Notes: generated from the sequence alone by a model not told the origin. A DNA stretch of 7,711 bases from Bryobacteraceae bacterium (GCA_030044325.1 JASHWA010000322.1:1-7711); one strand, 5' to 3'; counted from the stretch's first letter, positions 1 through 7,189 are shown. Translations and numbers: made by a program.

Positions 1-1069
1 CGGGGGAGTCGCAGACAGGGATCTTGGCGAGCACTTGCAGCGTCTTGGTATCGACCACGGCCAGTTGGCTCGCGCCGATTACCGAGATGAACGCCTTCGT
101 GCCCGTGGAGTTGAACCGGATGCTGTTCTCCGTATCGGCCAGCAGGTTGACCTCCCCTACCCTCGCTCCGGTCGCGGTATCGACCACGTCGACGACATTG
201 CCCTGATAGTAGTTCACCCACGCCTGGCTACCATCCGGAGTAAGCGAAATCACACCGGGAAACGCAGTTGTCAGCGGGTACGTAGTGATCAGCGCTTTGT
301 TGACGACGTCGATAACGTAGATCGCGGGGGGCGGGGATGTATCGAAATAGTTGGTCACGTAGGCGCGTGTCCCATCGGGCGAGATCGCGATTCCTGCCGC
401 GTAGGCCTGGACGTTCAGGGTATAAGTGATCGTGTCGCTTGCCGTGTCGATCCATACCACTTTGTTGTCGTAACAGGTCACCATGAGAGTGGTGCCGTCG
501 GGAGTCAACGCCTGCTCTAGCGGCTCCTCGCAGGGGCTCAACGTAACCGGGTTTGCCGGCGGGCACAAGGTGATTACCGACACCGTTCCGCTGTCGTGTT
601 CCACCGAGTACAACTTCATGCTTCCGTCACAGGCGTAGCTGGTGGCTGTGCCCGGAACGACCACCGGCGGCGGCAACGGCAGAGGGACCGTCCAACCGAA
701 TGTGGCAAGTTGAGACACGCTGGTTCCCGCCGAGGTTTGCGCGCTATTCGCGTCGCGCCGGGACTCCTGGCTTCCGGAAGTATTGAGAACCTTCTGCACA
801 ACGGGGCTGCTGAGCGCGTAATCCTTCAAAGGCTGGAAACCGGCGTTCTCGAGATACCAGCACGGCTTTCCCGAAATCGTCGTTTGGACGGTCTGCATAT
901 TGGGAATGACGCTGGGGCCGCCCAACGGGCCGAACAGGGGACTGTAAGTGGTCTCGGTGGCGACGATCTGATTGTTTTTGTCACACGCGAAGGTGATGAA
1001 CGGCGTCAAAGCTTTCGCCGGGATGCAAACCGCGGCGATCAGGATTGCGATTTGTGTGGTCATTTTCAT
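1..1069 (-). CDS. Exported YVTN-type beta-propeller protein, partial (3' end off the left edge)
   Basis: I translated 356 codons from ATG at 1069 to the window edge with no stop or frameshift. Residues 1-20 form a Sec signal peptide (MKMTTQIAILIAAVCIPAKA), so the protein should be exported. Residues 21-140 match no family I recognise and include a proline-rich linker at about 129-139. From about 144 the sequence is a propeller. Blade signatures of the form (T/S)PDG-x2-3-(A/L)-x-V recur at residues 189, 230, 277 and about 320, each followed by a strand ending VxDT or VIDV. Residues 236-240 read AYVTN, the hallmark of YVTN-family propellers. The 40-47 residue spacing fits blade length. Seven cysteines lie outside the signal peptide (29, 70, 147, 169, 180, 199, 353), suggesting disulfides. 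The start overlaps the upstream gene's stop as ATGA, and the nearest purine-rich stretch (GGAAGG) is about 14 nt upstream, so translational coupling is likely. Ligand unknown. Family call is firm, function is not. Confidence 0.87.
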   Translation of the reverse strand, partial: MKMTTQIAILIAAVCIPAKALTPFITFACDKNNQIVATETTYSPLFGPLGGPSVIPNMQTVQTTISGKPCWYLENAGFQPLKDYALSSPVVQKVLNTSGSQESRRDANSAQTSAGTSVSQLATFGWTVPLPLPPPVVVPGTATSYACDGSMKLYSVEHDSGTVSVITLCPPANPVTLSPCEEPLEQALTPDGTTLMVTCYDNKVVWIDTASDTITYTLNVQAYAAGIAISPDGTRAYVTNYFDTSPPPAIYVIDVVNKALITTYPLTTAFPGVISLTPDGSQAWVNYYQGNVVDVVDTATGARVGEVNLLADTENSIRFNSTGTKAFISVIGASQLAVVDTKTLQVLAKIPVCDSP

Positions 1070-2730
1070 TGAAACATCACTGTCCTTCCTTGCACTTCCA
1101 CGGGCAGCATAAATCCTGTAATCCCAGATGCGCTGAATGTTGGCGGACTCGCCAGGGGCCATTGCCCGACGTAGAGCGCGCCTCTCGATTGCAGCAGCAG
1201 TGTGCGCGCGGGCAGAATATTTGCCAGGACGTCGGCCGGAACGGTAAGACTCGTATCGCCCGGATGCGCCGTGCAGATGAACATCGAGCTTGCGTTATCC
1301 GGCATATCCTCGCCCGCGCCCGCGACGAAAACCGTGTTGCCCGCGGCCGCGCCCGACCAGTTCACGGTGAATCCCTGGCTGCGAGTGACCGTCTGGAGCG
1401 TGTCGCGATTGCTCCACGTCAACGGCTGTGGAATATTGAGCGTCGCCTGGAACGAAGCGACGTCACTACCGCCGGCGCCCGAGACGTTGAACGCGCCCGG
1501 ATTCAGAATCAGCGTGCTGGTTGTGCCTGAAATCGTGGGAATCGCTCCGCCGATCACCGCCAGCCCGCTGGTCCCGGCAGCGGCCTGCCCGGTCGACCCG
1601 GAAATCGTCACCGCCCCTGCGTTTAAGGCCTTGCCCGTCGGCGTTGAAGCTGGAAATCCGGGAGGAAATCCGGTGTTTTGGGTGAAGTCGCCCTCGAAGG
1701 TGTAGGCGGCGCAGGTCCCCGCCGGCGGCAGGGAGATCGACGGATCGGAGTTGGCCGAGCTGGATGTTTCCTGCGCGGCGTAGAAGCCCAGCGCGTCGGT
1801 AGTAGTGTCGTTGGTGGTCGCGGTCCCGACGTCGTGGTGGACCGCGATCCGCGCCGCGATCAGCCGCGCCGTTTTTCCGCCCTGGAGCAGCGCCGTGGTC
1901 AGCGCGTTCGCCGGCTCCGAACATGGGCTTCCGTCCTGCGTGATCGCGATGCTGACAAAGTTGCTGACGTTGGTCCCCAGGGTCCGCACGTAGAGCGGAA
2001 CGTAGCAGCCGGTGGGCGCGTTCTGCGGCACGGTCACTTCAATCTGATCGATTCCCGCGCAACACGGCGTTCTGCCGTTGTACAACACGGTTGCCGAAAT
2101 TCCGCCGATGAAAACCTCCGTCTTAATCGGAAGGTTGCCAATGGGAGGCGATCCGGCATCCGATGCGGAGATCGGTCCCAAACCGGTGCCCCAGACGGTA
2201 ATGGTCGACCCGGGCTTGGCCGGCTGGTTGAACGTGGTGGTCGGCTGCGAGGTCGCGGAGAGCACATTTTGAACCGCGCCCGGCCCGGTGCCTCCGCTGT
2301 TCTGCGCAAAAATTCCGAAATTCGAAGACACGATCTGCACCGGGGCCGGATTGCTGTTGCCGGAATTGTTGTACTCGACGATCACCGACGCAGTGCCCAG
2401 CGGCGCGTTCGACGGCAAGATCGCGCTGATGAATCCTGGGCTGACGTAAACCGGAATCGCGCTGACGCTGGTGGAGCCTTGGGAAATCGTAACAGTTACA
2501 CCGCCCAGATTGGTCTGCAAAGGATAGGACGTCAGCGTAGGGCTGGTGGCTGGTCCCAGATATTCACCGAAAATCGAGAATGTCGAGCCCTGCGCGATCG
2601 CCGCGCCCGGCAGCCCGGGAGCCATGTAACTCGCGGAATTTACCACTCCGCGATAGTAAATAAAGGGAGCCTGTGCCCACACCGCGGGCGCGAGGCATGT
2701 GAACAGAAGAAGAATCTTACGCTTGGCCAT
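1066..2730 (-). CDS. Secreted protein with N-terminal TIGR03437-type (Solibacter) domain and an unassigned C-terminal half
   Basis: 554 residues from ATG at 2730. The start is chosen because a Sec signal peptide follows at once (residues 1-19, MAKRKILLLFTCLAPAVWA, cut before QAP), and GAGG lies 10 nt upstream. A longer frame reaches 2847 but would bury this signal. Residues about 28-263 match the two-lobed TIGR03437 domain. Lobe one has VNSASY, GSTFSIFGEYLG, NLGGVTVTI and YVSPGFISAILP. Lobe two has NQPAKPGSTITVWGTGLGP, VFIGGISATVLYNG, IDQIEVTVP and SNFVSIAI. Each lobe is Ig/TIG-like. Residues about 270-554 are Gly/Ser/Thr-rich and beta-rich, with GAGGSDVASF, PLTWSNRD and FICTAHPGDTSLTVPADVL. 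I recall similar segments in other acidobacterial proteins but cannot name a family. No catalytic motif is visible, so an extracellular structural or binding role is inferred. It overlaps the propeller gene by 4 nt, so the two are probably made together. Confidence 0.88.
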   Translation of the reverse strand: MAKRKILLLFTCLAPAVWAQAPFIYYRGVVNSASYMAPGLPGAAIAQGSTFSIFGEYLGPATSPTLTSYPLQTNLGGVTVTISQGSTSVSAIPVYVSPGFISAILPSNAPLGTASVIVEYNNSGNSNPAPVQIVSSNFGIFAQNSGGTGPGAVQNVLSATSQPTTTFNQPAKPGSTITVWGTGLGPISASDAGSPPIGNLPIKTEVFIGGISATVLYNGRTPCCAGIDQIEVTVPQNAPTGCYVPLYVRTLGTNVSNFVSIAITQDGSPCSEPANALTTALLQGGKTARLIAARIAVHHDVGTATTNDTTTDALGFYAAQETSSSANSDPSISLPPAGTCAAYTFEGDFTQNTGFPPGFPASTPTGKALNAGAVTISGSTGQAAAGTSGLAVIGGAIPTISGTTSTLILNPGAFNVSGAGGSDVASFQATLNIPQPLTWSNRDTLQTVTRSQGFTVNWSGAAAGNTVFVAGAGEDMPDNASSMFICTAHPGDTSLTVPADVLANILPARTLLLQSRGALYVGQWPLASPPTFSASGITGFMLPVEVQGRTVMFQ

Positions 2731-2784
2731 GCACTTTGATCCTCGACGTAGCGCCAAATCTCGCTCACAACCAGCATGGGCGAT

Positions 2785-2815
2785 ATTGTACTCGCGAAAT
2801 TGGCGACGTGAGCAA
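2785..2815 (-). promoter_or_regulatory. Probable leftward promoter for the TIGR03437/propeller pair
   Basis: Read on the minus strand, TACAAT (2790-2785) is a good -10 element. TTGCTC (2815-2810) is a weak -35 at a long 19-bp spacing. Transcription would start near 2778 and leave a leader of about 48 nt before the ATG at 2730. The poor spacing keeps this tentative. Confidence 0.35.
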
Positions 2816-2821
2816 AAAATT

Positions 2822-2848
2822 TTGTCTGCCCGGACAACGTGATACAAT
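2822..2848 (+). promoter_or_regulatory. Probable rightward promoter for the small secreted protein
   Basis: TACAAT at 2843-2848 fits a -10 element, with TTGTCT at 2822-2827 as a possible -35. The 15-bp spacer is short. Transcription would start near 2855, about 19 nt before the TTG start and just upstream of the Shine-Dalgarno. The -35 overlaps a 5-bp dyad (TTGTC-N6-GACAA, 2822-2837), which could be an operator. Confidence 0.4.
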
Positions 2849-2860
2849 CGCCTGAAATCC

Positions 2861-2866
2861 GGGAGG
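2861..2866 (+). promoter_or_regulatory. Strong Shine-Dalgarno that fixes the TTG start at 2874
   Basis: GGGAGG ends 7 nt before the TTG at 2874. No ATG or GTG in frame is equally well placed, and a complete signal peptide begins at this TTG, so the non-ATG start is the best choice. Confidence 0.75.
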
Positions 2867-2873
2867 TTCTCTA

Positions 2874-3335
2874 TTGATCAAAATTCTGACGGGTGCGCTT
2901 GTGGTCATCGCGCTTGCAGGAAACATGATTTCGGCGGAAAAGGCGAACCCGCGGTTCGGCAAATGGAAGCTGAAATCGACGGCTCCAGCGCCTGCGAGCA
3001 ACATCATGACCTATGAGCCGTTCGGCAAGCGCGGCATGAAAATCACCATCGACGCGGTGAACAGAGACGGCGCCAAGTCGCAGTGGTATTACACCACCAA
3101 CTTCGACGGCAAAGACGAGCCGATTACCGGCAATCCCGGCTCGGATCACGGAGCCGTGCGCGTCATCACGCCGGCGATCAACGAGATTGTTTATAAAAAA
3201 GACGGGAAAATCACGCAGATTCTGACTAACGTGCTCTCGCCGGACTCGAACACGCTGGGCATCATTTATATGCACCAGGACGCTGAAGGCAAAACCACCA
3301 GCGTCACCTTCGCGACCTACGAACGCATGCAATAA
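2874..3335 (+). CDS. Small secreted beta-rich protein, lipocalin-like in pattern, function unknown
   Basis: 153 residues with a TTG start read as Met and a TAA stop at 3333-3335. Residues 1-21 are a Sec signal peptide (MIKILTGALVVIALAGNMISA). The mature part opens with NPRFGKWKLKST and continues with TYEPFGKRGMKITIDAV, QWYYTTNFDGKDEPITGNP, VYKKDGKITQILTNVLSPD and TSVTFATYERM. This is a run of short alternating beta strands resembling small exported proteins often annotated as hypothetical or lipocalin-like in Acidobacteria and some Proteobacteria. Those share the G-x-W-K-L opening and the Y-DGKD-P-TG-P core. I infer a small beta-barrel or sheet that may bind a small ligand. There is no cysteine, metal site or lipobox. 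It is transcribed divergently from the TIGR03437 gene and is probably monocistronic, because the next gene has its own strong promoter 23 nt past the stop. Confidence 0.82.
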   Translation: MIKILTGALVVIALAGNMISAEKANPRFGKWKLKSTAPAPASNIMTYEPFGKRGMKITIDAVNRDGAKSQWYYTTNFDGKDEPITGNPGSDHGAVRVITPAINEIVYKKDGKITQILTNVLSPDSNTLGIIYMHQDAEGKTTSVTFATYERMQ

Positions 3336-3356
3336 CTCAATAGATCCATAGAGTTA
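3333..3356 (+). terminator. AT-rich hairpin at the stop codon, weak terminator or operator
   Basis: TAACTC (3333-3338, including the TAA stop) pairs with GAGTTA (3351-3356). After an A-A mismatch, AT (3340-3341) pairs with AT (3348-3349), leaving a 6-nt loop. No T-run follows, so it is not a typical intrinsic terminator. It ends 1 nt before the -35 box of the next gene. Confidence 0.3.
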
Positions 3357-3357
3357 C

Positions 3358-3387
3358 TTGACGCGGGTAAGATTCAGTTCGTATAAT
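3358..3387 (+). promoter_or_regulatory. Near-consensus sigma-70 promoter of the diheme/DUF1552/ankyrin operon
   Basis: TTGACG (3358-3363) matches the -35 consensus in five of six bases. TATAAT (3382-3387) is a perfect -10. They are separated by 18 bp. Transcription should start near 3394, giving a leader of about 15 nt that contains the purine-rich GGCGGAAAGGG directly before the ATG at 3409. The -35 box also contains a TTG in frame with the gene, but that codon lies upstream of the predicted transcript start and cannot be the true start if this promoter is used. Confidence 0.75.
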
Positions 3388-3408
3388 GCAAGCGACCGGC
3401 GGAAAGGG

Positions 3409-5772
3409 ATGGCCACACGGATCGATCGCGCGGTGAAATGGGCGCTGGCGGCCGCGCTGTGCGGATCGGCCGCGGCGCAGGCCCCACCGGCGCCCGAGCA
3501 GGCGCTGGTCAATCGCTATTGCCTCGGCTGCCATAACAACAAGCTCAAATCCGGCAGTTTTTCGTGGCAGCACGTCGATGTCGCGCATCCGGACCAGGAC
3601 GCGCCGGACGCGGAGAATGTTCTGCGCATGCTTCACGCGGGAATGATGCCGCCGCCGGGCGTTCCGCGTCCCGATGCCGAAGCGCTCAAGAACTTCATTT
3701 CGACGCTCGAATCGCGCATCGATCGCGCCGCTTCGGCCGAGCCGAATCCCGGCAATCCCAGCCTGCATCGTCTCAATCGCAACGAATATCGCAACTCGAT
3801 TCATGACCTGCTCGATCTCGATGTAGACGTCGCGTCGCTGTTGCCGCCCGACGATTCCTCGCACGGTTTCGATAACATGGCCGACGTGCTGCGTGTTTCG
3901 CCGGCGCTCATGGAGGGTTATATCCGCGCGGGCGATCGCATCAGCCGCGAAGCGGTCGGCGATCCGCACGTGAGCGCGTCGACCAAGACCTATCACATCT
4001 CGCGCGTGGTAAACCAGCTCCGGCACGTCGAAGGAACTCCGTTCGGCACCCGCGGCGGGCTTTCCGTGATGCACGATTTTCCAGCCGACGGCGAATACGT
4101 GTTCCGCCTGTCGCTGTATTACGACATCTGCGGTCCGCTATGGGGCAAGAGCCAGGGCAAGGGGCAGCAGATCGAGATTTCCGTGAACGGCGCGCGCGTG
4201 GCGCTGCTCGATATCGATCCCAATTCGGTGTTCACCGACGATCTGGTGACGCCGCCGGTCAAAATCACGGCGGGGCCGAAAAATGTTTCGGCGTCTTTTC
4301 CCGTCAGATTCGAAGGACCGGTGGAAGATTCGGTCATGCCCTTCGAGCAGAGCCTGATCGATTTCAACAACTCGGACATGCCCGGCATCACCGCGCTGCC
4401 GCACCTGCGGGAAATGCGCATCGTCGGGCCGAAAAACGTCACCGGGATCTCCGATACGCCCAGCCGGGAGAAAATTTTCACCTGCCGCCCCGCCGCGGCG
4501 AAAGACGAAATTGCGTGCGCGAAAAAAATCATTTCCGCGCTCGCGCGGCAGGCCTACCGGCGTCCGGTGACCGATGCCGATGTGGAGGATCTCCTCGGCG
4601 TGTATCAAAGGGCTCGAAACGGCTCGAATTTCGACGAGGGCATCCGGACGGTAATTCAGAACATCATCACCGATCCCGAATATCTGTTTCGCTTCGAGCG
4701 CACACCGGCGGGCGTCGCGCCGGGCGCGCTGTATCGCATCAGCGATCTGGAACTCGCCTCACGGCTGTCGTATTTTTTGTGGTCGAGCGCGCCCGACGAC
4801 CAGCTGATCACCGTCGCCAGCCAGGGCAAATTGCGCGTCCAGCTTGAAAAACAGGTTCGCCGCATGCTGGCGGACCCGAAATCCGAGGCGCTTTCGAGAA
4901 TTTTCGCGGCTCAGTGGCTGAATCTGCAAAATCTCCAGGACGCACAGCCGGACGCGTTCCTGTACCCCAATTTCGACCGCAACCTGGCCGATTCGATGCG
5001 CCGTGAGACCGAACTGCTTTTTGACAATATCGTGCATGAAGACCGGAACGTACTCGATCTGCTGACTGCGAATTACACATTTGTCGATGAAGTGCTGGCG
5101 AAGCATTACGGGATTCCGAATATCCTCGGCCCGCGTTTCCGGCGCGTGACGCTCACCGATGAAAACCGCTTCGGCCTGCTCGGCCAGGCGAGCATCTTGA
5201 CGCTGACCTCCGTTTCGAATCGCACTTCGCCGGTGCAGCGCGGCAAATGGGTGATGATCGTACTGCTCAACACGCCGCCGCCTCCTCCGCCGCCGGGAGT
5301 TCCGCCATTTAAAGAAGCGGAAGAAAACGGAAAGCCGCAATCCGTGCGCGCGACCATGGAAATGCATCGCAAAAACGAGCCGTGCCACTCCTGCCATCAG
5401 TTAATGGATCCGATCGGCCTCGCGCTTGAGAATTTTGACGCCGTCGGCGCGTGGCGCACTCAGGACGCCGGTCTGCCGATCGATGCGGGGAGCAAAATGT
5501 ACGACGGCACTCCGCTCGACGGCCCGGTGAGTTTGCGGAAAGCGATTCTGAATCATTCCGACGCGTTCGTCGAAACCTTCACCGAGCGCCTGATGGCCTA
5601 CGGCCTCGGCCGCGTGGTGGATTATAAAGATATGCCGATGGTGCGATCGATCGAGCGAACAGCCGCGCAGGACGGCAACCGCTTTTCGGCGTTCGTCCTG
5701 GCGATCGTGAAGAGCATGCCGTTCGAGATGCGCCGAGCCGAAACGGCCGAATCCTCGGGGAATGGAAATTGA
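3409..5772 (+). CDS. Exported diheme cytochrome-like protein, DUF1587-DUF1595-DUF1592-DUF1588-DUF1585
   Basis: 787 residues. ATG at 3409 is chosen over TTG at 3358 because the promoter overlaps the latter and the signal peptide (about 1-23, ending GSAAA before QAPP) starts here. Order: heme motif CLGCH (C38, C41, H42) in a cytochrome-like N-terminus; DUF1587/PSD3 (about 117-180, LHRLNRNEYRNSIHDLLDLD); a beta-sandwich-like stretch (about 224-315) starting FPADGEYVFRLSLYYD; DUF1595/PSD5 (about 370-428, ending DPEYLFRFE); DUF1592/PSD4 (about 442-570, ELASRLSYFLWSSAPDD); DUF1588/PSCyt3 (about 585-681) with NRTSPVQRGKWV, a polyproline run and a second heme motif CHSCH (C659, C662, H663); DUF1585/PSD2 (about 705-777). 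All family domains are present, so it looks intact. Two c-type hemes imply periplasmic electron transfer. The substrate is not known for this family. It heads a tight operon with the DUF1552 gene, its usual partner. Confidence 0.93.
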   Translation: MATRIDRAVKWALAAALCGSAAAQAPPAPEQALVNRYCLGCHNNKLKSGSFSWQHVDVAHPDQDAPDAENVLRMLHAGMMPPPGVPRPDAEALKNFISTLESRIDRAASAEPNPGNPSLHRLNRNEYRNSIHDLLDLDVDVASLLPPDDSSHGFDNMADVLRVSPALMEGYIRAGDRISREAVGDPHVSASTKTYHISRVVNQLRHVEGTPFGTRGGLSVMHDFPADGEYVFRLSLYYDICGPLWGKSQGKGQQIEISVNGARVALLDIDPNSVFTDDLVTPPVKITAGPKNVSASFPVRFEGPVEDSVMPFEQSLIDFNNSDMPGITALPHLREMRIVGPKNVTGISDTPSREKIFTCRPAAAKDEIACAKKIISALARQAYRRPVTDADVEDLLGVYQRARNGSNFDEGIRTVIQNIITDPEYLFRFERTPAGVAPGALYRISDLELASRLSYFLWSSAPDDQLITVASQGKLRVQLEKQVRRMLADPKSEALSRIFAAQWLNLQNLQDAQPDAFLYPNFDRNLADSMRRETELLFDNIVHEDRNVLDLLTANYTFVDEVLAKHYGIPNILGPRFRRVTLTDENRFGLLGQASILTLTSVSNRTSPVQRGKWVMIVLLNTPPPPPPPGVPPFKEAEENGKPQSVRATMEMHRKNEPCHSCHQLMDPIGLALENFDAVGAWRTQDAGLPIDAGSKMYDGTPLDGPVSLRKAILNHSDAFVETFTERLMAYGLGRVVDYKDMPMVRSIERTAAQDGNRFSAFVLAIVKSMPFEMRRAETAESSGNGN

Positions 5773-5773
5773 T

Positions 5774-5803
5774 ATGGCTCGAGCACTGGGAAGCAACGAA
5801 TGA
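5774..5803 (+). CDS. Possible 9-residue coupling mini-ORF between the diheme and DUF1552 genes
   Basis: ATG at 5774, one base after the diheme gene's TGA, opens a frame reading MARALGSNE. It ends in TGA at 5801-5803, overlapping the DUF1552 ATG (5800-5802) as ATGA. GGA at 5764-5766 lies 7 nt upstream as a weak ribosome site. It may pass ribosomes from one gene to the next. A chance frame of this length is also quite possible. Confidence 0.2.
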   Translation: MARALGSNE

Positions 5804-7173
5804 CGTTTATCACGAAGAAACATCTTTCGCGGCGAGCGGTTTTGCGCGGCGTGGGCGTGTCGCTGGCGCTTCCCTTCCTGGACGCGATGGCGCCGGCACA
5901 GACTCCCGTTCGCAAGACCACGGCCGTTCCGCGCCCTCGCCTGTGCTGCATCGAAATGGTGCACGGATCCGCGGGAAGCACCGTCGACGGTTCCAACAAA
6001 CATTACTGGTCGCCCGAAAAGGAGGGCGCCGATTTCGAATTCACCGAAACGCTCGAACCGCTCTCCAAATTCCGCGAATATCTCACCATCATCAGCGACA
6101 CCGATCTGCGCCCGGCGGGCGCCTACATCGACGCTGAAGAAGGCGGCGATCATTTCCGCTCGAGCTCGGTTTTTTTGACCGCGGCGCATCCCAAGCTGAC
6201 CATGGGCGCAGATATTCTGTGCGGAACCTCGATCGACCAGATGTACGCGCAGCAGTTCGGGCAGGATACCCCGCTGCCTTCGATTCAGCTGTGTATCGAA
6301 AGCGTCGATTCCACCGGCCACTGCGATTACGGCTACGCCTGCGTGTATTCGGACACCATCAGTTGGGCCTCGCCCACGCAGCCGCTGCCGATGACCATCG
6401 ACCCGCGGCAGGCGTTCGAGATGCTGTTCGGCGACGGTGCAACGCCGGAAGAGCGCGCGCTGCGCCAACAGGCCAAGGGCAGCATTCTCGATCGCATCGC
6501 GCATCGCGTGAGCGTCCTCCAGGCCAATCTTGGCGCGGCCGATCGCAGCCGGCTGAACGAATTTTTGGAAGACGTGCGCGAAATCGAACGCCGCATCGAG
6601 AAGACCGAAAAGCACAATTCGAGCGGCGTCGCGCGCCAGTTGCCCGCCGCGCCGATCGGCGTGCCGGATTCATTTGACGAGCACGTCAAGCTCATGTTCG
6701 ATCTTCAGGCGCTCGCGTTCATGACCGATACCACGCGTTGCTCGGCGTTCAAGATGAGCCGCGACGTCTGCCAGCGCGTATATGAAGAGAGCGGCGTGAA
6801 AGTTCCGTTCCACACCGCGTCGCATCACGGAGAGGCGCCGGCGAAAATCGCGGATTTCGCCAAGATCAATCGCTATCACGTAAGTCTGCTCCCGTACTTT
6901 TTCGAAAAGTTGAAGAACACGCCGGATGGCGATGGAAATCTGCTGGAGCATTCGCTGATTGTGTATGGCAGCCCCATGGGCGATTCGAACGCGCACAATC
7001 ACAAGCGCGTCCCGATTCTGCTGGCGGGCCGCGCCAACGGAAAACTCAAAGGAAATCTGCACGTGCGCGCGGCGGATGCGACTCCCATGGCGAACGTGCT
7101 TGTGACGGTGCTGCGCAAGGTGGGGATGAACCTCGAATCGATCGGCGACAGCACCGGGGAAATCGCGATTTAG
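5800..7173 (+). CDS. DUF1552 (HXXSHH) family protein, Tat-exported, function unknown
   Basis: 457 residues from ATG at 5800, with GGGAAG 6 nt upstream and TAG at 7171-7173. The N-terminus has a twin-arginine motif (SRRAVLR, R11-R12) followed by a hydrophobic stretch GVGVSLALPFLDAMAPAQ, so Tat export as a folded protein is expected. The body matches DUF1552: PRLCCIEMVHGSAG near 45-58, LTIISDTDLRP, HFRSSSVFLTA, SIDQMYAQQFG, and RRIEKTEKH in a charged helix. The namesake motif HTASHHG lies at 338-344 (H338, S341, H342, H343), and the C-terminus has the conserved LIVYGSPMGDSNAHNH. The histidine cluster and GDSNAHNH segment could bind metal or form an active site resembling the DUF1501/alkaline-phosphatase-like fold, which is inference. 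Length is typical and no key residue is missing. The 27-nt gap to the diheme gene supports co-transcription and joint function in the periplasm. Confidence 0.93.
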   Translation: MTFITKKHLSRRAVLRGVGVSLALPFLDAMAPAQTPVRKTTAVPRPRLCCIEMVHGSAGSTVDGSNKHYWSPEKEGADFEFTETLEPLSKFREYLTIISDTDLRPAGAYIDAEEGGDHFRSSSVFLTAAHPKLTMGADILCGTSIDQMYAQQFGQDTPLPSIQLCIESVDSTGHCDYGYACVYSDTISWASPTQPLPMTIDPRQAFEMLFGDGATPEERALRQQAKGSILDRIAHRVSVLQANLGAADRSRLNEFLEDVREIERRIEKTEKHNSSGVARQLPAAPIGVPDSFDEHVKLMFDLQALAFMTDTTRCSAFKMSRDVCQRVYEESGVKVPFHTASHHGEAPAKIADFAKINRYHVSLLPYFFEKLKNTPDGDGNLLEHSLIVYGSPMGDSNAHNHKRVPILLAGRANGKLKGNLHVRAADATPMANVLVTVLRKVGMNLESIGDSTGEIAI

Positions 7174-7189
7174 TTTTCGGGAGGCGACC

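Noticed and set aside
1678..2739. 353-codon open frame on the plus strand
   Set aside because: It is antisense to the TIGR03437 protein and very rich in Arg and Gly, with no recognisable motif or ribosome site.
2822..2837. The dyad as a LexA (SOS) box
   Set aside because: It does not match the LexA patterns known to me from other phyla, and no DNA-repair gene is nearby.
2731..2847. 39-residue N-terminal extension of the TIGR03437 protein
   Set aside because: The extension would put a charged, cysteine-containing segment before a complete signal peptide and would cover the probable leftward promoter. The ATG at 2730 fits better.
2871..3332. 153-codon minus-strand frame exactly opposite the small secreted protein
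   Set aside because: The plus-strand frame has a Shine-Dalgarno, a signal peptide and a family-like pattern. The minus-strand frame has none of these.
3337..4074. 245-codon open frame on the minus strand
   Set aside because: It is antisense to the N-terminal part of the diheme protein, Arg/His-rich, with no domain, and it would run across the strong rightward promoter.
5272..5307. Polyproline run in the diheme protein as a sign of a repeat or assembly error
   Set aside because: A proline run after LLNT is normal for DUF1588 proteins, and the frame continues correctly into the CHSCH motif.
5401..6615. 404-codon open frame on the minus strand
   Set aside because: It lies opposite the end of the diheme gene and the first part of the DUF1552 gene, both firm family matches. 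Its translation is rich in Arg, His and Ala, as expected for the antisense of high-G+C coding sequence, and shows no domain.
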